This document shows positions 1 through 6,509 of a DNA stretch of 24,317 nucleotides, one piece after another. Origin of the DNA: a virus; IMG/VR virus record IMGVR_UViG_3300028840_002170, positions 1 through 24,317 of that record. One strand, given 5' to 3'. The notes below the pieces were generated by a model. It had not been told where the DNA came from. It was given only the letters and a program-made list of their open reading frames with translations, and did not search any database. The translations under genes and the position numbers were made by a program. Position 1 is the stretch's first letter; each line of letters begins with the position of its first letter.

Positions 1-1
1 C

Positions 2-697
2 TACATCTTCGCCTGTCAGATCTTGCTCAATCCGAAGGCGGACTCGGCCCTCGGGTTTAAGGAGGAGTGGCTACAATTCTGGCCGGCCATGCAGCACGAC
101 AACCTCAATAAGTACATTCTGGTGGATCCGGCCAGCTCCAAGAAGAAGAAGGAGAACGACTATACTGTTATGGGCGTGATCGGGCTCGGCCCGGACCGCA
201 ACTACTACCTGATCGATATGATCCGGGACCGGCTCAACCTGACGGAGAAGGCCCGCCGGCTGATCCACCTCCATCAGCAGTATCAGCCTTTGGCCGTGGG
301 TTACGAGCAGTACGGGTTGCAGGCGGATATCGAATACCTCCAACTGGTGCAGAAGGAGATCAACTATCGTTTTAAGATCACCGAGCTGGGCGGGCAGACG
401 AGTAAGAACGATCGGATCGCGGCCTTTTTGCCGATCGTGGAGGCGGAGCGGTTCTACGTGCCGGAGCGCCTGGTGCGGCAGAACTATCTCGGCCACCAGG
501 AGGACCTGACGCAGGTCTTCATCCGGGAGGAGTTGGTGCCGTGGCCCTACGGGCTGCACGACGACATACTCGATATGATCGCGCGGATTCAGGATGGGGC
601 CATGGGGGCCGTGTTTCCGCAGGCCGTGCCGAACCTGCCGGACGGCTACGACGAGCGGCAGAACGAGTGGGATCCGGTACGTGATTACCTCCGGTAG
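2..697 (+). CDS. Terminase large subunit, C-terminal part (partial at window start)
   Basis: This is the nuclease end of the phage DNA-packaging motor, which cuts concatemeric DNA and docks on the portal. The frame is open from base 2, so the ATPase domain and start lie outside the window. About 231 residues are visible. They open with the FACQILLNP-type linker common after the terminase ATPase domain and continue into an RNase H-like nuclease domain. The likely metal-binding acidic residues are in YILVDPASS, in VGYEQYGLQ and in the terminal HDDILDMIARI block. This spacing of D, E and D is typical of large terminases. The protein ends with the usual charged tail. A TTG at 23 is internal to the domain and is not the start. 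The head genes downstream fit this call. Family assignment is by motif reading; confidence is high. Confidence 0.93.
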   Translation, partial: YIFACQILLNPKADSALGFKEEWLQFWPAMQHDNLNKYILVDPASSKKKKENDYTVMGVIGLGPDRNYYLIDMIRDRLNLTEKARRLIHLHQQYQPLAVGYEQYGLQADIEYLQLVQKEINYRFKITELGGQTSKNDRIAAFLPIVEAERFYVPERLVRQNYLGHQEDLTQVFIREELVPWPYGLHDDILDMIARIQDGAMGAVFPQAVPNLPDGYDERQNEWDPVRDYLR

Positions 698-717
698 TCA
701 CAAGGGGATTAGCTGAA

Positions 718-792
718 AGGTAGAAGGTAGAAGGAGAAGGACCGCCTCCGGCGGACCGTTCCTCAAACCTAACAGCCTTCAGCCTTCGACCT
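718..792. repeat. Imperfect palindrome (about 17-nt arms) in the terminase downstream gap
   Basis: The left arm at 718-734 and the right arm at 776-792 are complementary at 14 of 17 positions by hand alignment. Between them is a small GC hairpin, CCGCC-TCC-GGCGG at 743-755. No T-tract follows, so an intrinsic terminator is not supported. The arms are built from GAAGG/CCTTC heptad-like units, as in bacterial intergenic repeat families. The right arm runs into the 49-nt repeat at 773-821. The rest of the 129-nt gap (698-826) holds nothing else recognisable. Confidence 0.6.
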
Positions 793-821
793 GAAACCCT
801 AACGAGCGAGCGGAGTGAGCG
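773..821 (+). repeat. 49-nt intergenic repeat, copy 1, carrying a ribosome binding site
   Basis: This stretch matches 19269-19317 at 45 of 49 positions by hand alignment. All four differences are G here and A in the other copy. It ends in CGGAGTGAGCG, whose GGAG at 812-815 sits 11 nt before the ATG at 827 and is probably its Shine-Dalgarno. A GTG at 815 is in frame with that ATG but overlaps the GGAG, so ATG 827 is preferred. A degenerate inverted relative lies at 10299-10318. Confidence 0.8.
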
Positions 822-826
822 AGTCA

Positions 827-940
827 ATGGATTTTTACGACTGGATCGGGATCGGGTTCGCCTACCTGCTGGGGATCGTGCTCTACATTGGTGTATGGGT
901 GGCGGTCCTGTTCTTCTGGGAGGACCGGACCAAGGCATGA
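827..940 (+). CDS. 37-aa single-pass membrane microprotein
   Basis: The frame encodes MDFYDWIGIG followed by an unbroken hydrophobic stretch (about residues 7-31, rich in Gly, Val, Leu and Trp) and a charged end, WEDRTKA. It is therefore a probable single transmembrane helix with very short flanks. GGAG at 812-815 is a plausible ribosome binding site supplied by the upstream repeat. Its stop overlaps the next start as ATGA (937-940), the mark of translational coupling, which supports it as a real gene despite its size. Role unknown. A small holin- or spanin-like lysis accessory or a host membrane modulator is possible, but nothing in the sequence decides this. It could also simply be a leader peptide for the downstream gene. 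Confidence 0.65.
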   Translation: MDFYDWIGIGFAYLLGIVLYIGVWVAVLFFWEDRTKA

Positions 941-1467
941 AAAACGGGATCCACGAGCTGCATCCGGGCGACTTCATGGACCTGCACGATATGTACAAGG
1001 ACTGGGGCCAGATCGATGACTCCATCGCGACGGTTCCCGACATGTACAGGTACTATCAGGCGCACGTCAAGGACGCGGTCAAGGTGGTCCACAACAAGGT
1101 CATCGTGGGCGCGGTCTGGCTGGATCATCTCTACCCGGGGTTTTACGCCAGCCTGAACCTGATCCGCAACAAGCGCCGGCCGGCGGCCGAGTTCGCGCTT
1201 TATTGCGACCTGGTGCTCGATCACTTCTTTCGGAAGCACGACCTGGAGAAGATCATCGGGGTGACGTGGCGGCGCGAGGCGATCCTGTTCGCGCGGTATT
1301 TCGGGTTTCGGTACGACGGCGTGATCCGCCATCACGCCCGGGTCGAGGGCGAGTGGAAAGACTTCAAGTTGATCTCGATCCTGCGGGAGGAGTTCTATGG
1401 GAAAAGGGCTGCCGGACTGGGACACGGCCAAGCGGCAGATGATCTACGCGCCGCTGCTGGTGCCTAA
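937..1467 (+). CDS. GNAT-like acetyltransferase-fold phage protein
   Basis: The 176-aa product reads as a GNAT-fold protein. The central block has the RNKRRPAAEFA stretch, where acetyl-CoA-binding motif A would lie. Next is a helix (DLVLDHFFRKHDLEKI), then the typical end: FARYFGFRYDGVIRHH, an acidic strand and WKDFKLISILREEF. GFR.DG followed by a short strand and a Tyr/Phe-containing end is common in RimJ/RimL-like and phage gp13-type GNAT proteins. Start 937 is chosen over 895 because it overlaps the preceding stop (ATGA). The stop lies 71 nt inside the next gene, an unusually long overlap. Position between terminase and portal is common for such phage proteins. Substrate is unknown, and catalysis is not shown, since phage GNAT folds are often structural or degenerate. 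Confidence 0.7.
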   Translation: MKNGIHELHPGDFMDLHDMYKDWGQIDDSIATVPDMYRYYQAHVKDAVKVVHNKVIVGAVWLDHLYPGFYASLNLIRNKRRPAAEFALYCDLVLDHFFRKHDLEKIIGVTWRREAILFARYFGFRYDGVIRHHARVEGEWKDFKLISILREEFYGKRAAGLGHGQAADDLRAAAGA

Positions 1468-1615
1468 CCCGGAAATCTTGATCGTTCAGAAGAAGCTCCA
1501 GAAACGGGAGCGGAAGAAGGGTTACGAGGTGGAGCCGACGGCGATCAACCCGATGATGCAGTACCGCAACCTTTTGCGGGCCCCGGGATCGCTCCTGGTT
1601 CCGACGCAACAGTAG
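1397..1615 (+). CDS. Small hypothetical head-module protein (72 aa)
   Basis: ATG 1397 follows a strong GGGAGGAG at 1384-1391 with about 5 nt spacing, inside the end of the GNAT-like gene. The product starts MGKGLPDWDTAKRQ, has a strongly basic middle (QKKLQKRERKKGYE) and ends in a Pro/Gln-rich tail. It has no signal peptide or membrane segment. I do not recognise a family. The strong binding site, uninterrupted frame, and position in a tight operon with a gene 11 nt downstream support coding. The basic stretch would suit nucleic acid or portal contact, but that is only inference. Confidence 0.6.
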   Translation: MGKGLPDWDTAKRQMIYAPLLVPNPEILIVQKKLQKRERKKGYEVEPTAINPMMQYRNLLRAPGSLLVPTQQ

Positions 1616-1626
1616 AGGAGGGCACG

Positions 1627-1869
1627 ATGGGAAAAACCGACGTCCCGGCGCCGGCCGTGACGCCGCCGCCGGCCGAACCGGTCGTCATCCAGGCGCCGCC
1701 GCCGGCCGAGCCGGACCCGAAGCTGGCCGAGCTTGAGGCCAAGCTGGCGGCCGAGGAAAGGGCGGAACTGGAAAGAAAGCGGCAACGCGTGCAGCGCGCG
1801 AGCCGGAGCAGGCGCTCGATCCTGGTGGGAGACGAAGAGGTCCGCAAGCCAGCGCTTTTGGGCGCGTAA
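1627..1869 (+). CDS. Small Pro/Ala-rich and coiled-coil protein upstream of portal
   Basis: ATG 1627 follows GAGGAGGG with good spacing. Of 80 residues, the first 35 are Pro/Ala-rich and low complexity, residues 36-60 form a charged helix (KLAELEAKLAAEERAELERKR), and the end reads SRRSILVGDEEVRKPALLGA. An Arg/Ser-rich patch followed by a KxxLLGA terminus is a recurring pattern in small proteins encoded just before the head-tail connecting protein in podovirus-type phages. This comes from family knowledge and was not searched. Function is unknown; it may be a structural or assembly accessory. Confidence 0.65.
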   Translation: MGKTDVPAPAVTPPPAEPVVIQAPPPAEPDPKLAELEAKLAAEERAELERKRQRVQRASRSRRSILVGDEEVRKPALLGA

Positions 1870-1904
1870 CCTTAATCCATTATGAGTCAAGGGAGGAGAA
1901 TGAG

Positions 1905-2111
1905 ATGGCCAACTACACCATGACGATGGTCCCGGGACAGCAGGGCGCCAAGGGCCCGCCGAGCGATATGCTGCCCAAGGGCCTCAAGAAGAAGTGGCAC
2001 AAGGGCGAGGAGCGCAAGGTGGTCTACGGGTATAACGACACCATGGACCTGGCCTGCATCCTCTGGGTGCCGAAGGGCGACACGGTTACATCGATCACGA
2101 TTGCGATCTAG
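1905..2111 (+). CDS. Small hypothetical protein upstream of portal (68 aa)
   Basis: ATG 1905 is preceded by GGGAGGAG with about 6 nt spacing. The product is a short, probably beta-rich protein: MANYTMTMVPG, then a Gly/Pro/Lys-rich segment (PKGLKKKWHKGEERK), then strand-like VVYGYNDTMDLACILWVP and a hydrophobic end TSITIAI. There is no membrane helix or catalytic motif. I do not recognise a family. The stop lies 3 nt before the portal start, and the portal lacks an obvious Shine-Dalgarno. Translation of this gene may therefore feed the portal by coupling. Confidence 0.6.
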   Translation: MANYTMTMVPGQQGAKGPPSDMLPKGLKKKWHKGEERKVVYGYNDTMDLACILWVPKGDTVTSITIAI

Positions 2112-2114
2112 CCG

Positions 2115-3881
2115 ATGGCCGACGAGCAGATCGTCAAGGAGATCCTGGGCTGGCAAAAGTCCATGGAGGAGGTGCGGCAGCCCTGGGATGACCAGTGGGT
2201 CGACATCGAACGCTACCTCCATGTCCTGCGGACGACCGAGGAACGCCGACCGGGACCGGCCCGGCGCGAGGGACAGCGCGTCCGGATCTACAACTCGGCC
2301 GGGATCGAGGCGCTGGATCTGTTCACGAACGGCGTTTACGGCCACATGATCTCGCCGACTATCAAGTGGTTTCGGCTCCAGATGGCGGCCACGACGCAGC
2401 CATTCCTGGCGGACCGCTCGCCGCAGGCGCGCGCCTTCCTGCAGTACCCGAGCCGCTACGCCCGGGTAGACGAGATCCCGGAGGTGCGGATGTGGCTCCA
2501 GGACACGGCCCAGTACCTGTACGAGGCCTTCCGGGCGTGCAACTTCTACGAGGCCATGGTGCCGATCATCGAGGACGCGGCCGGCATCGGGACCTCCACG
2601 ACGTACGTCGACGACAACCTCCGCCGGAGGCGGGCCGAGTACATCCCTTGCCACCCGCGTGAGGTCTACATTGCCGAGGACGCCTACGGCCGGGTCAACC
2701 GGGTCCACCGCCGGGTGCTGCTCACCGTCAGCCAGGCGGTCGAGCGGTTCGGCGCGGAGCGGTTGAGCGAGAACCTGCGGAGCATGTTCAAAACCAAGCC
2801 GCTTTCGAAGCACCCGTTCCTGCACGCCGTGTTCGAGCGCAAGAACCGCGACACGCAGAACGCGCGCGCCGATCAGAAACCGTGGGCCAGCTACTGGCTG
2901 GAGCTCGGCTCGCCGAATATGGCCACGCAAAAGGGCGCCCGCAACGTGGTCCGCAAGGGCGGGTACGAACGGATCCCTTACGTGGTCTGGCGCTACAAGA
3001 AATCGACCCATGAGACGTACGGCCGCTGCCCCGGGATCAACGCCCTGCCGGACGTGCTTGCGGCCCAGGTGATCACTAAGACGCTTCTGGGCGCGGCCGA
3101 GCTGGCGGTCGATCCGGCCTATAACGTACCGGCCGAGATGCGCGGCAAGGTCAAGATCCGGCCCAAGGGGTTCAACTTCTACGGCGATGACCACAACCGG
3201 ATCGTGACACCGGTCTACAACCCGGCAAACTACCCGATCGGGACGGACCGCGAAGACCGCATCAGGGATGCCATCCGGGCGCACTATCACGTCGAGTTCT
3301 TCCTGCTCTTGACCTCGAGCGAGCGGCAGATGACGGCGACCGAGGTCTTGGAGAAGGCGGGCGAGAAGGCCGCCATCCTGGCGCCGATGATCGCGCGGCT
3401 CAAGGGCGAGTGCATCGACGACCTGTTCGACCGGCAGTTCGACATCGAGTGGAGCTACGGCCGGATCCCGCCGCCGCCGCCCGTGCTGCTCGAGTTCGCG
3501 GGTGCGCCGATCGAGATCGACTACCTGGGACCCCTGGCGCAGGCCCAAAAGCGGCTGTTTCAGCTCCAGGGCATCACGACGAGCCTGGGCCAGCTGGCAC
3601 CGATCGCGGCGATGCGGCCCGAGATCATGGACAACATCGACTTCGACGAGGCGGCCCGCGACATCCTCGAGGCGAACGCCTTCCCGCAGCGGGCGATGCG
3701 CGACCTCAAGGAGGTCATCGAGATCCGCCGCCAGCGCGACCAGATGGCGCAGCAGGCCCGCCAGGCCGAGGAGGCCAACGAGGGCGCCGAGACGATCCGC
3801 AAGCTCTCGGAGGCGGATCGGAATACGGAGGGCGCCCTGCGGCAGGCGTTGACCGAGGTGGCCGGCGGGGCTGGGTCCTAA
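2115..3881 (+). CDS. Portal / head-to-tail connecting protein
   Basis: The 588-aa product forms the dodecameric ring at the packaging vertex. Its N-terminus has the hallmark of the podoviral head-tail connecting family: W(D)DQW.DIERYL..., then RIYNSAGIEALDLFTNGVYGHMISPTIKWFRLQM. This is followed by the long alpha/beta core and a C-terminal helical region with a QRDQMAQQARQAEEAN coiled coil. Other family cues are FYEAMVPIIEDAAGIGTST (about residues 148-166), YGRCPGINALPDV and MTATEVLEKAGEK. Length is normal for the family. The start lies 3 nt after the previous stop without a strong ribosome binding site, suggesting translational coupling. The next gene starts directly after the stop. A long antisense frame over this gene is a high-GC artefact. 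Confidence 0.93.
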   Translation: MADEQIVKEILGWQKSMEEVRQPWDDQWVDIERYLHVLRTTEERRPGPARREGQRVRIYNSAGIEALDLFTNGVYGHMISPTIKWFRLQMAATTQPFLADRSPQARAFLQYPSRYARVDEIPEVRMWLQDTAQYLYEAFRACNFYEAMVPIIEDAAGIGTSTTYVDDNLRRRRAEYIPCHPREVYIAEDAYGRVNRVHRRVLLTVSQAVERFGAERLSENLRSMFKTKPLSKHPFLHAVFERKNRDTQNARADQKPWASYWLELGSPNMATQKGARNVVRKGGYERIPYVVWRYKKSTHETYGRCPGINALPDVLAAQVITKTLLGAAELAVDPAYNVPAEMRGKVKIRPKGFNFYGDDHNRIVTPVYNPANYPIGTDREDRIRDAIRAHYHVEFFLLLTSSERQMTATEVLEKAGEKAAILAPMIARLKGECIDDLFDRQFDIEWSYGRIPPPPPVLLEFAGAPIEIDYLGPLAQAQKRLFQLQGITTSLGQLAPIAAMRPEIMDNIDFDEAARDILEANAFPQRAMRDLKEVIEIRRQRDQMAQQARQAEEANEGAETIRKLSEADRNTEGALRQALTEVAGGAGS

Positions 3882-4160
3882 ATGGCCTACACCGAGTGGG
3901 ACGAGCTTGAAAAGGAGGAGTGCGACGCGATCACGGCCGACTACATGGCCGCCTTTTCCACGCCGGAGGGCCGGCGCGTCTTGGCGCACATGATGACGGA
4001 GCTCGGCTTTTTCGACACCGTGGACGACGAGGGAGAGCGCATCTTACGAAATTACGCCGTCAGGATCCTGCGGATCATGAACGCGATCAGCGGGGACACC
4101 GTCCCGGCCTGGATCGGCAAGATGATCGACCTGGCGCATATCAAACCAAAGGAGATATGA
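3882..4160 (+). CDS. Bbp19-like phage protein
   Basis: The 92-aa product has the compact helical pattern of the Bbp19-type domain found beside portal and scaffold genes in BPP-1-like phages. The signature is F(S)TPEGRRVLAHMMTELGFF, then an acidic loop (DTVDDEGER) and RNYAVRILRIMNAISG. The start codon follows the portal stop with no gap. The stop (TGA 4158-4160) falls inside the ribosome-binding region of the scaffold gene, so expression is coupled to both neighbours. Biochemical role is unknown; the position suggests head assembly. Family call is from motif recall, with good but not complete certainty. Confidence 0.75.
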   Translation: MAYTEWDELEKEECDAITADYMAAFSTPEGRRVLAHMMTELGFFDTVDDEGERILRNYAVRILRIMNAISGDTVPAWIGKMIDLAHIKPKEI

Positions 4161-4161
4161 T

Positions 4162-4857
4162 ATGACCGACAATGGAACGCCGGCCTGGATGGATCAGCTT
4201 CCAGACGACCTGAAGGGAAACGAGAACCTAACCCAATTCGAGACCATCGGTGATCTGGGGACGAAGTTTCTTGAGCTCGAGGGAAGAAGCGCCGACGCCT
4301 TATTTATCCCTGGCGAGGACGCCAGCGATGATGACCGGGCCACCTTCTTTCAAAGATTGGGCCGCCCGGCCGACCCGAAGGAATACGACCTGTCGTTACC
4401 CGAGGGCTTCCCCGAAAAGATGGGGCCGACTGAGGACGAGGACCGGGAGTACCGCGACATCCTGCACCGGCTGGGCATCACCGGCACGCAGGCCAAGGGC
4501 CTGTATGACTACGCCATGGGCAAGGCCAAAAGCAATCTCGAGACGATCGAGGCCCAGCGCGAGAAGTACCGCAGCGACAACGAGACGGTGCTCAAGCGGG
4601 AGTGGGGCGATCAATATGATGCGAATGTGACCAAGGCCAACAAGGTGATCGATAAGCTCGGCACGGACGGCTTTAAGGACTACCTGAAGGCCACCCAGAT
4701 GGGTAACTGGGCCGAGCTGGCGCGCTTTCTGGTCAAGGTGCATGACGTTGTCGGAGATGACGAATTCGTGGATGCAGAGATTACTGGTCCCGATGGAGGC
4801 GATTCGCGCCCGCGCGGGCCGGACGGACGACCCCGGTTCTCATACGACACGAAATGA
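4162..4857 (+). CDS. Capsid assembly scaffolding protein
   Basis: The 231-aa acidic, helix-rich protein precedes the major capsid gene, the usual place for scaffold. The pattern is typical: PAWMDQLPDDLKGNENLTQF near the start, then an IPGEDAS.DD...FFQRLGRPADPKEYDL segment (about residues 49-78). A long charged helical region follows, including a KRE-WGDQYDANVTKANK motif, and the protein ends in a disordered Gly/Pro/Asp tail. Such proteins fill the procapsid and leave or are cleaved during maturation. The start has a good AAGGAG site overlapping the previous stop. No protease domain is visible. Confidence 0.88.
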   Translation: MTDNGTPAWMDQLPDDLKGNENLTQFETIGDLGTKFLELEGRSADALFIPGEDASDDDRATFFQRLGRPADPKEYDLSLPEGFPEKMGPTEDEDREYRDILHRLGITGTQAKGLYDYAMGKAKSNLETIEAQREKYRSDNETVLKREWGDQYDANVTKANKVIDKLGTDGFKDYLKATQMGNWAELARFLVKVHDVVGDDEFVDAEITGPDGGDSRPRGPDGRPRFSYDTK

Positions 4858-4867
4858 TTTTTTACTT

Positions 4868-4898
4868 CCGGGGTGTAGGTATAACGCCTTGACCCCGG
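4868..4898 (+). promoter_or_regulatory. Hairpin with GTAGGTATAACG loop upstream of the capsid gene
   Basis: CCGGGGT (4868-4874) and ACCCCGG (4892-4898) form a perfect 7-bp stem around a 17-nt loop that begins GTAGGTATAACG (4875-4886). The same 12-mer occurs in a hairpin at 18031-18042, also between genes. TATAAC could serve as a sigma70-like -10 box, but no good -35 is visible. The T-run at 4857-4863 lies before the stem, so it is not a forward terminator. It may be a promoter, an mRNA-processing or stability element, or chance. Confidence 0.4.
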
Positions 4899-4914
4899 CG
4901 AGGAGAACCTGACG

Positions 4915-5880
4915 ATGGCAGAAAAAGACGTACGAAGCCAGTTGACGCTGATCGAGCTTGCCAAGCGGGCGGACAACAACGACCTGATGACGATCGCGGA
5001 GGTCTTGACCGAGGTCAATCAGTTCTACGACGATGCCCTCTGGCAGCCCTCGAACCAGCTGCTCTCGCATATCATCACGCGGCGCAACTCGCTGCCGTCC
5101 GGAGAGCACCGCAAGTTCAACGCGGGCGTCTCGCCGGCCGCGTCGAGCACGACCCAGGTGGTCGAGCCGATCGCGATGCTCGAGAGCTACAGCGAACCGG
5201 ATAAGGCCCTGGCCGATATGAGCCCGGACAAGGACCAGTTCCTCATGAACGAGGACACGGCCCACATCGAGGGCATGAGCCAGACCATGATGGACACCTT
5301 GATGTATGGCAACCGGGGCACGGCCCCGGAGGAGATCGACGGCCTGGCGCAGCGCCTCAGCACGATCGCGCAGAACAACGTCGTCTCGTGCGGCGGCTCG
5401 GGCTCGGATCTGACCTCGGTCTTCCTGGTGCAGTGGGGGATCAATAAGGTCCACATGATCTATCCGCGCAACTCGCCCACCATGGGCGTCGAGCGGATCT
5501 TTCTGGGCGAGGACACCGCGACGGACTCGAACTCGAAAAAATACCAGATCTACCGCACGCACCTGAAGGTGTACTACGGCCTGGCCGTGCATGATGAGCG
5601 GTGCATCCGGCGGTTGTGCAATATCGAGACGGCGGGGTCGAGCAACCTGTTCGACGATGACCTCCTGATCGAGCAGCTCAACCTGATGCCCTACGGCCGC
5701 AGCGGCCTGGTGATCTATTGCAACGCCACGGTCAAGAGCCAGATGGACAAGATCGCCAAGGACAAATCGAACGTGTATTACAAGCCGGATGAGATCTTCG
5801 GCCGGCCGGTGACGACCTTCCAGGGCGTGCCGGTCCGCCAGGTCGACGCGATCCTCAACACGGAATCGGCGATTACCTGA
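4915..5880 (+). CDS. Major capsid protein, gp7 (epsilon15/BPP-1) type
   Basis: The 321-aa protein builds the icosahedral shell with an HK97-type fold. Recognisable pieces in order are: an N-terminal LTLIELAKR followed by the IAEVLTEVNQFYDDALW helix, RRNSLPSGEHRKFNAGVS and MLESYSEPDKALADMS. Next come FLMNEDTAHIEGMSQTMMDTLMYGN with GTAPEEIDGLAQR, then SGSDLTSVFLVQWG.NKVHMIYPRNS and the C-terminal VTTFQGVPVRQVDAIL. This order is characteristic of the gp7-like major capsid family of epsilon15 and BPP-1. Length is normal for that group. ATG 4915 has AGGAG about 9 nt upstream. The cement protein gene follows. Confidence 0.92.
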   Translation: MAEKDVRSQLTLIELAKRADNNDLMTIAEVLTEVNQFYDDALWQPSNQLLSHIITRRNSLPSGEHRKFNAGVSPAASSTTQVVEPIAMLESYSEPDKALADMSPDKDQFLMNEDTAHIEGMSQTMMDTLMYGNRGTAPEEIDGLAQRLSTIAQNNVVSCGGSGSDLTSVFLVQWGINKVHMIYPRNSPTMGVERIFLGEDTATDSNSKKYQIYRTHLKVYYGLAVHDERCIRRLCNIETAGSSNLFDDDLLIEQLNLMPYGRSGLVIYCNATVKSQMDKIAKDKSNVYYKPDEIFGRPVTTFQGVPVRQVDAILNTESAIT

Positions 5881-5881
5881 T

Positions 5882-5894
5882 AGGCCCTGGGCCT
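5882..5894 (+). other. Short palindrome after the capsid gene
   Basis: AGGCCCTGGGCCT is a perfect palindrome around a central T, able to form a 5-bp stem with a 3-nt loop directly after the capsid stop. A T-run follows only about 18 nt later, overlapping the next ribosome binding site, so an intrinsic terminator is weakly supported at best. It could slow 3'-5' mRNA decay of the abundant capsid message. Confidence 0.25.
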
Positions 5895-5929
5895 GTAACC
5901 ATCAACCCGAGTTTTTGGAGGAAAACACC

Positions 5930-6406
5930 ATGATGGATTCCATTCTTGAATTCAGCGATGCCCAGAGCATCGCCACCACGCCGGCGACCGGAGGGAGTGA
6001 TCGCATCTTCAACTCCACGAACTACATCGACATCGGCGGTTACATCCAGCAGCCCGGCCGCGGCCGGCCGATCTGGATCAACGTGGTCGTGTCGACCGGG
6101 TTCGGCGGCAATCCGGCCTCGACGTTCCTGGTCTACCTGCAGACCGGCAAGACGGCCTCGCGCTGGGCCTCCGGCATCATCATCGCCAGCGGCAACGCCT
6201 CGCAGTTCGCGACCGCCGGGGAGACGATCTGCCGGATCAGCCTGCCGGCCGCCATGGGCGACGCAATCGACCAGATCCGCTACATCGGCCTGGTCTACCG
6301 GGCGCAGGTCGGCATGAAGGCCGGGGCGGTCAACGCCTGGCTCGACATCGACGGCGCCACCGGGGCCCACGATACGAAACGGTACGGCTCGATCTCCGGC
6401 GAGTAA
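5930..6406 (+). CDS. Bbp16-type capsid cement (decoration) protein
   Basis: The 158-aa protein is a predicted all-beta capsid-stabilising protein. The opening MMDSILEFSDAQSIATTPATGG, the NYIDIGG segment, GRPIWINVVVSTGF and the end VNAWLDIDGATGAHDT match the pattern of the Bbp16 cement family of BPP-1-like phages. In that family a MLDS.LEF start and a terminal AFLTLDP-type strand are recurrent. ATG 5930 is chosen because GGAGG lies 8 nt upstream; ATG 5933 is the alternative. An in-frame TTG at 5915 overlaps that binding site and is rejected. Such proteins bind between capsomers after expansion. Position directly after the capsid gene agrees. Confidence 0.85.
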   Translation: MMDSILEFSDAQSIATTPATGGSDRIFNSTNYIDIGGYIQQPGRGRPIWINVVVSTGFGGNPASTFLVYLQTGKTASRWASGIIIASGNASQFATAGETICRISLPAAMGDAIDQIRYIGLVYRAQVGMKAGAVNAWLDIDGATGAHDTKRYGSISGE

Positions 6407-6445
6407 TCGCCTGAAAGCCCTGCCTCCTTGCCACTAACCCCAAAC

Positions 6446-6487
6446 CCCTGCACCGGCGGTTTTCGCTCCTTTTCCGTCGGCGCAGGG
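6446..6487 (+). promoter_or_regulatory. 14-bp imperfect hairpin between cement gene and next gene
   Basis: Arms 6446-6459 and 6474-6487 pair over 14 positions with one A-C mismatch and one G-U pair, around a T-rich 14-nt loop. No T-tract follows the right arm, so it is not a classic intrinsic terminator. It ends about 10 nt before the AAAGGA binding site of the gene at 6510. Attenuation, transcript processing or stability control between highly and weakly expressed genes is plausible. The remainder of the 6407-6509 gap shows nothing else. Confidence 0.45.
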
Positions 6488-6509
6488 CCCCCTTACCAAA
6501 GGAGACAAG

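Noticed and set aside
895-936. Longer form of the GNAT-like protein starting at 895
   Set aside because: The start would lie inside the 37-aa microprotein gene without a binding site, while ATG 937 has the ATGA overlap typical of this operon.
1384-1467. Possible programmed frameshift joining the GNAT-like gene to the next frame at GGGAAAAGGG
   Set aside because: Joining would need a +1 shift, and the downstream frame has its own strong binding site and ATG at 1397, so separate translation is simpler.
1887-3989. 700-codon open frame on the minus strand opposite the portal gene
   Set aside because: The product is a low-complexity Arg/Leu/Asp/Gly-rich string without motifs. Such antisense frames are common in GC-rich coding DNA, and the plus strand holds a clear portal gene. 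The same applies to the other long minus-strand frames, such as 15759-17108 and 19839-21239.
4857-4898. Intrinsic terminator between scaffold and capsid genes
   Set aside because: The T-run lies before the stem and not after it. A terminator just ahead of the capsid gene would also be unlikely.
5915-5929. Upstream TTG start for the cement protein
   Set aside because: The TTG overlaps the Shine-Dalgarno of ATG 5930, and the family starts with a MxDS-type sequence.
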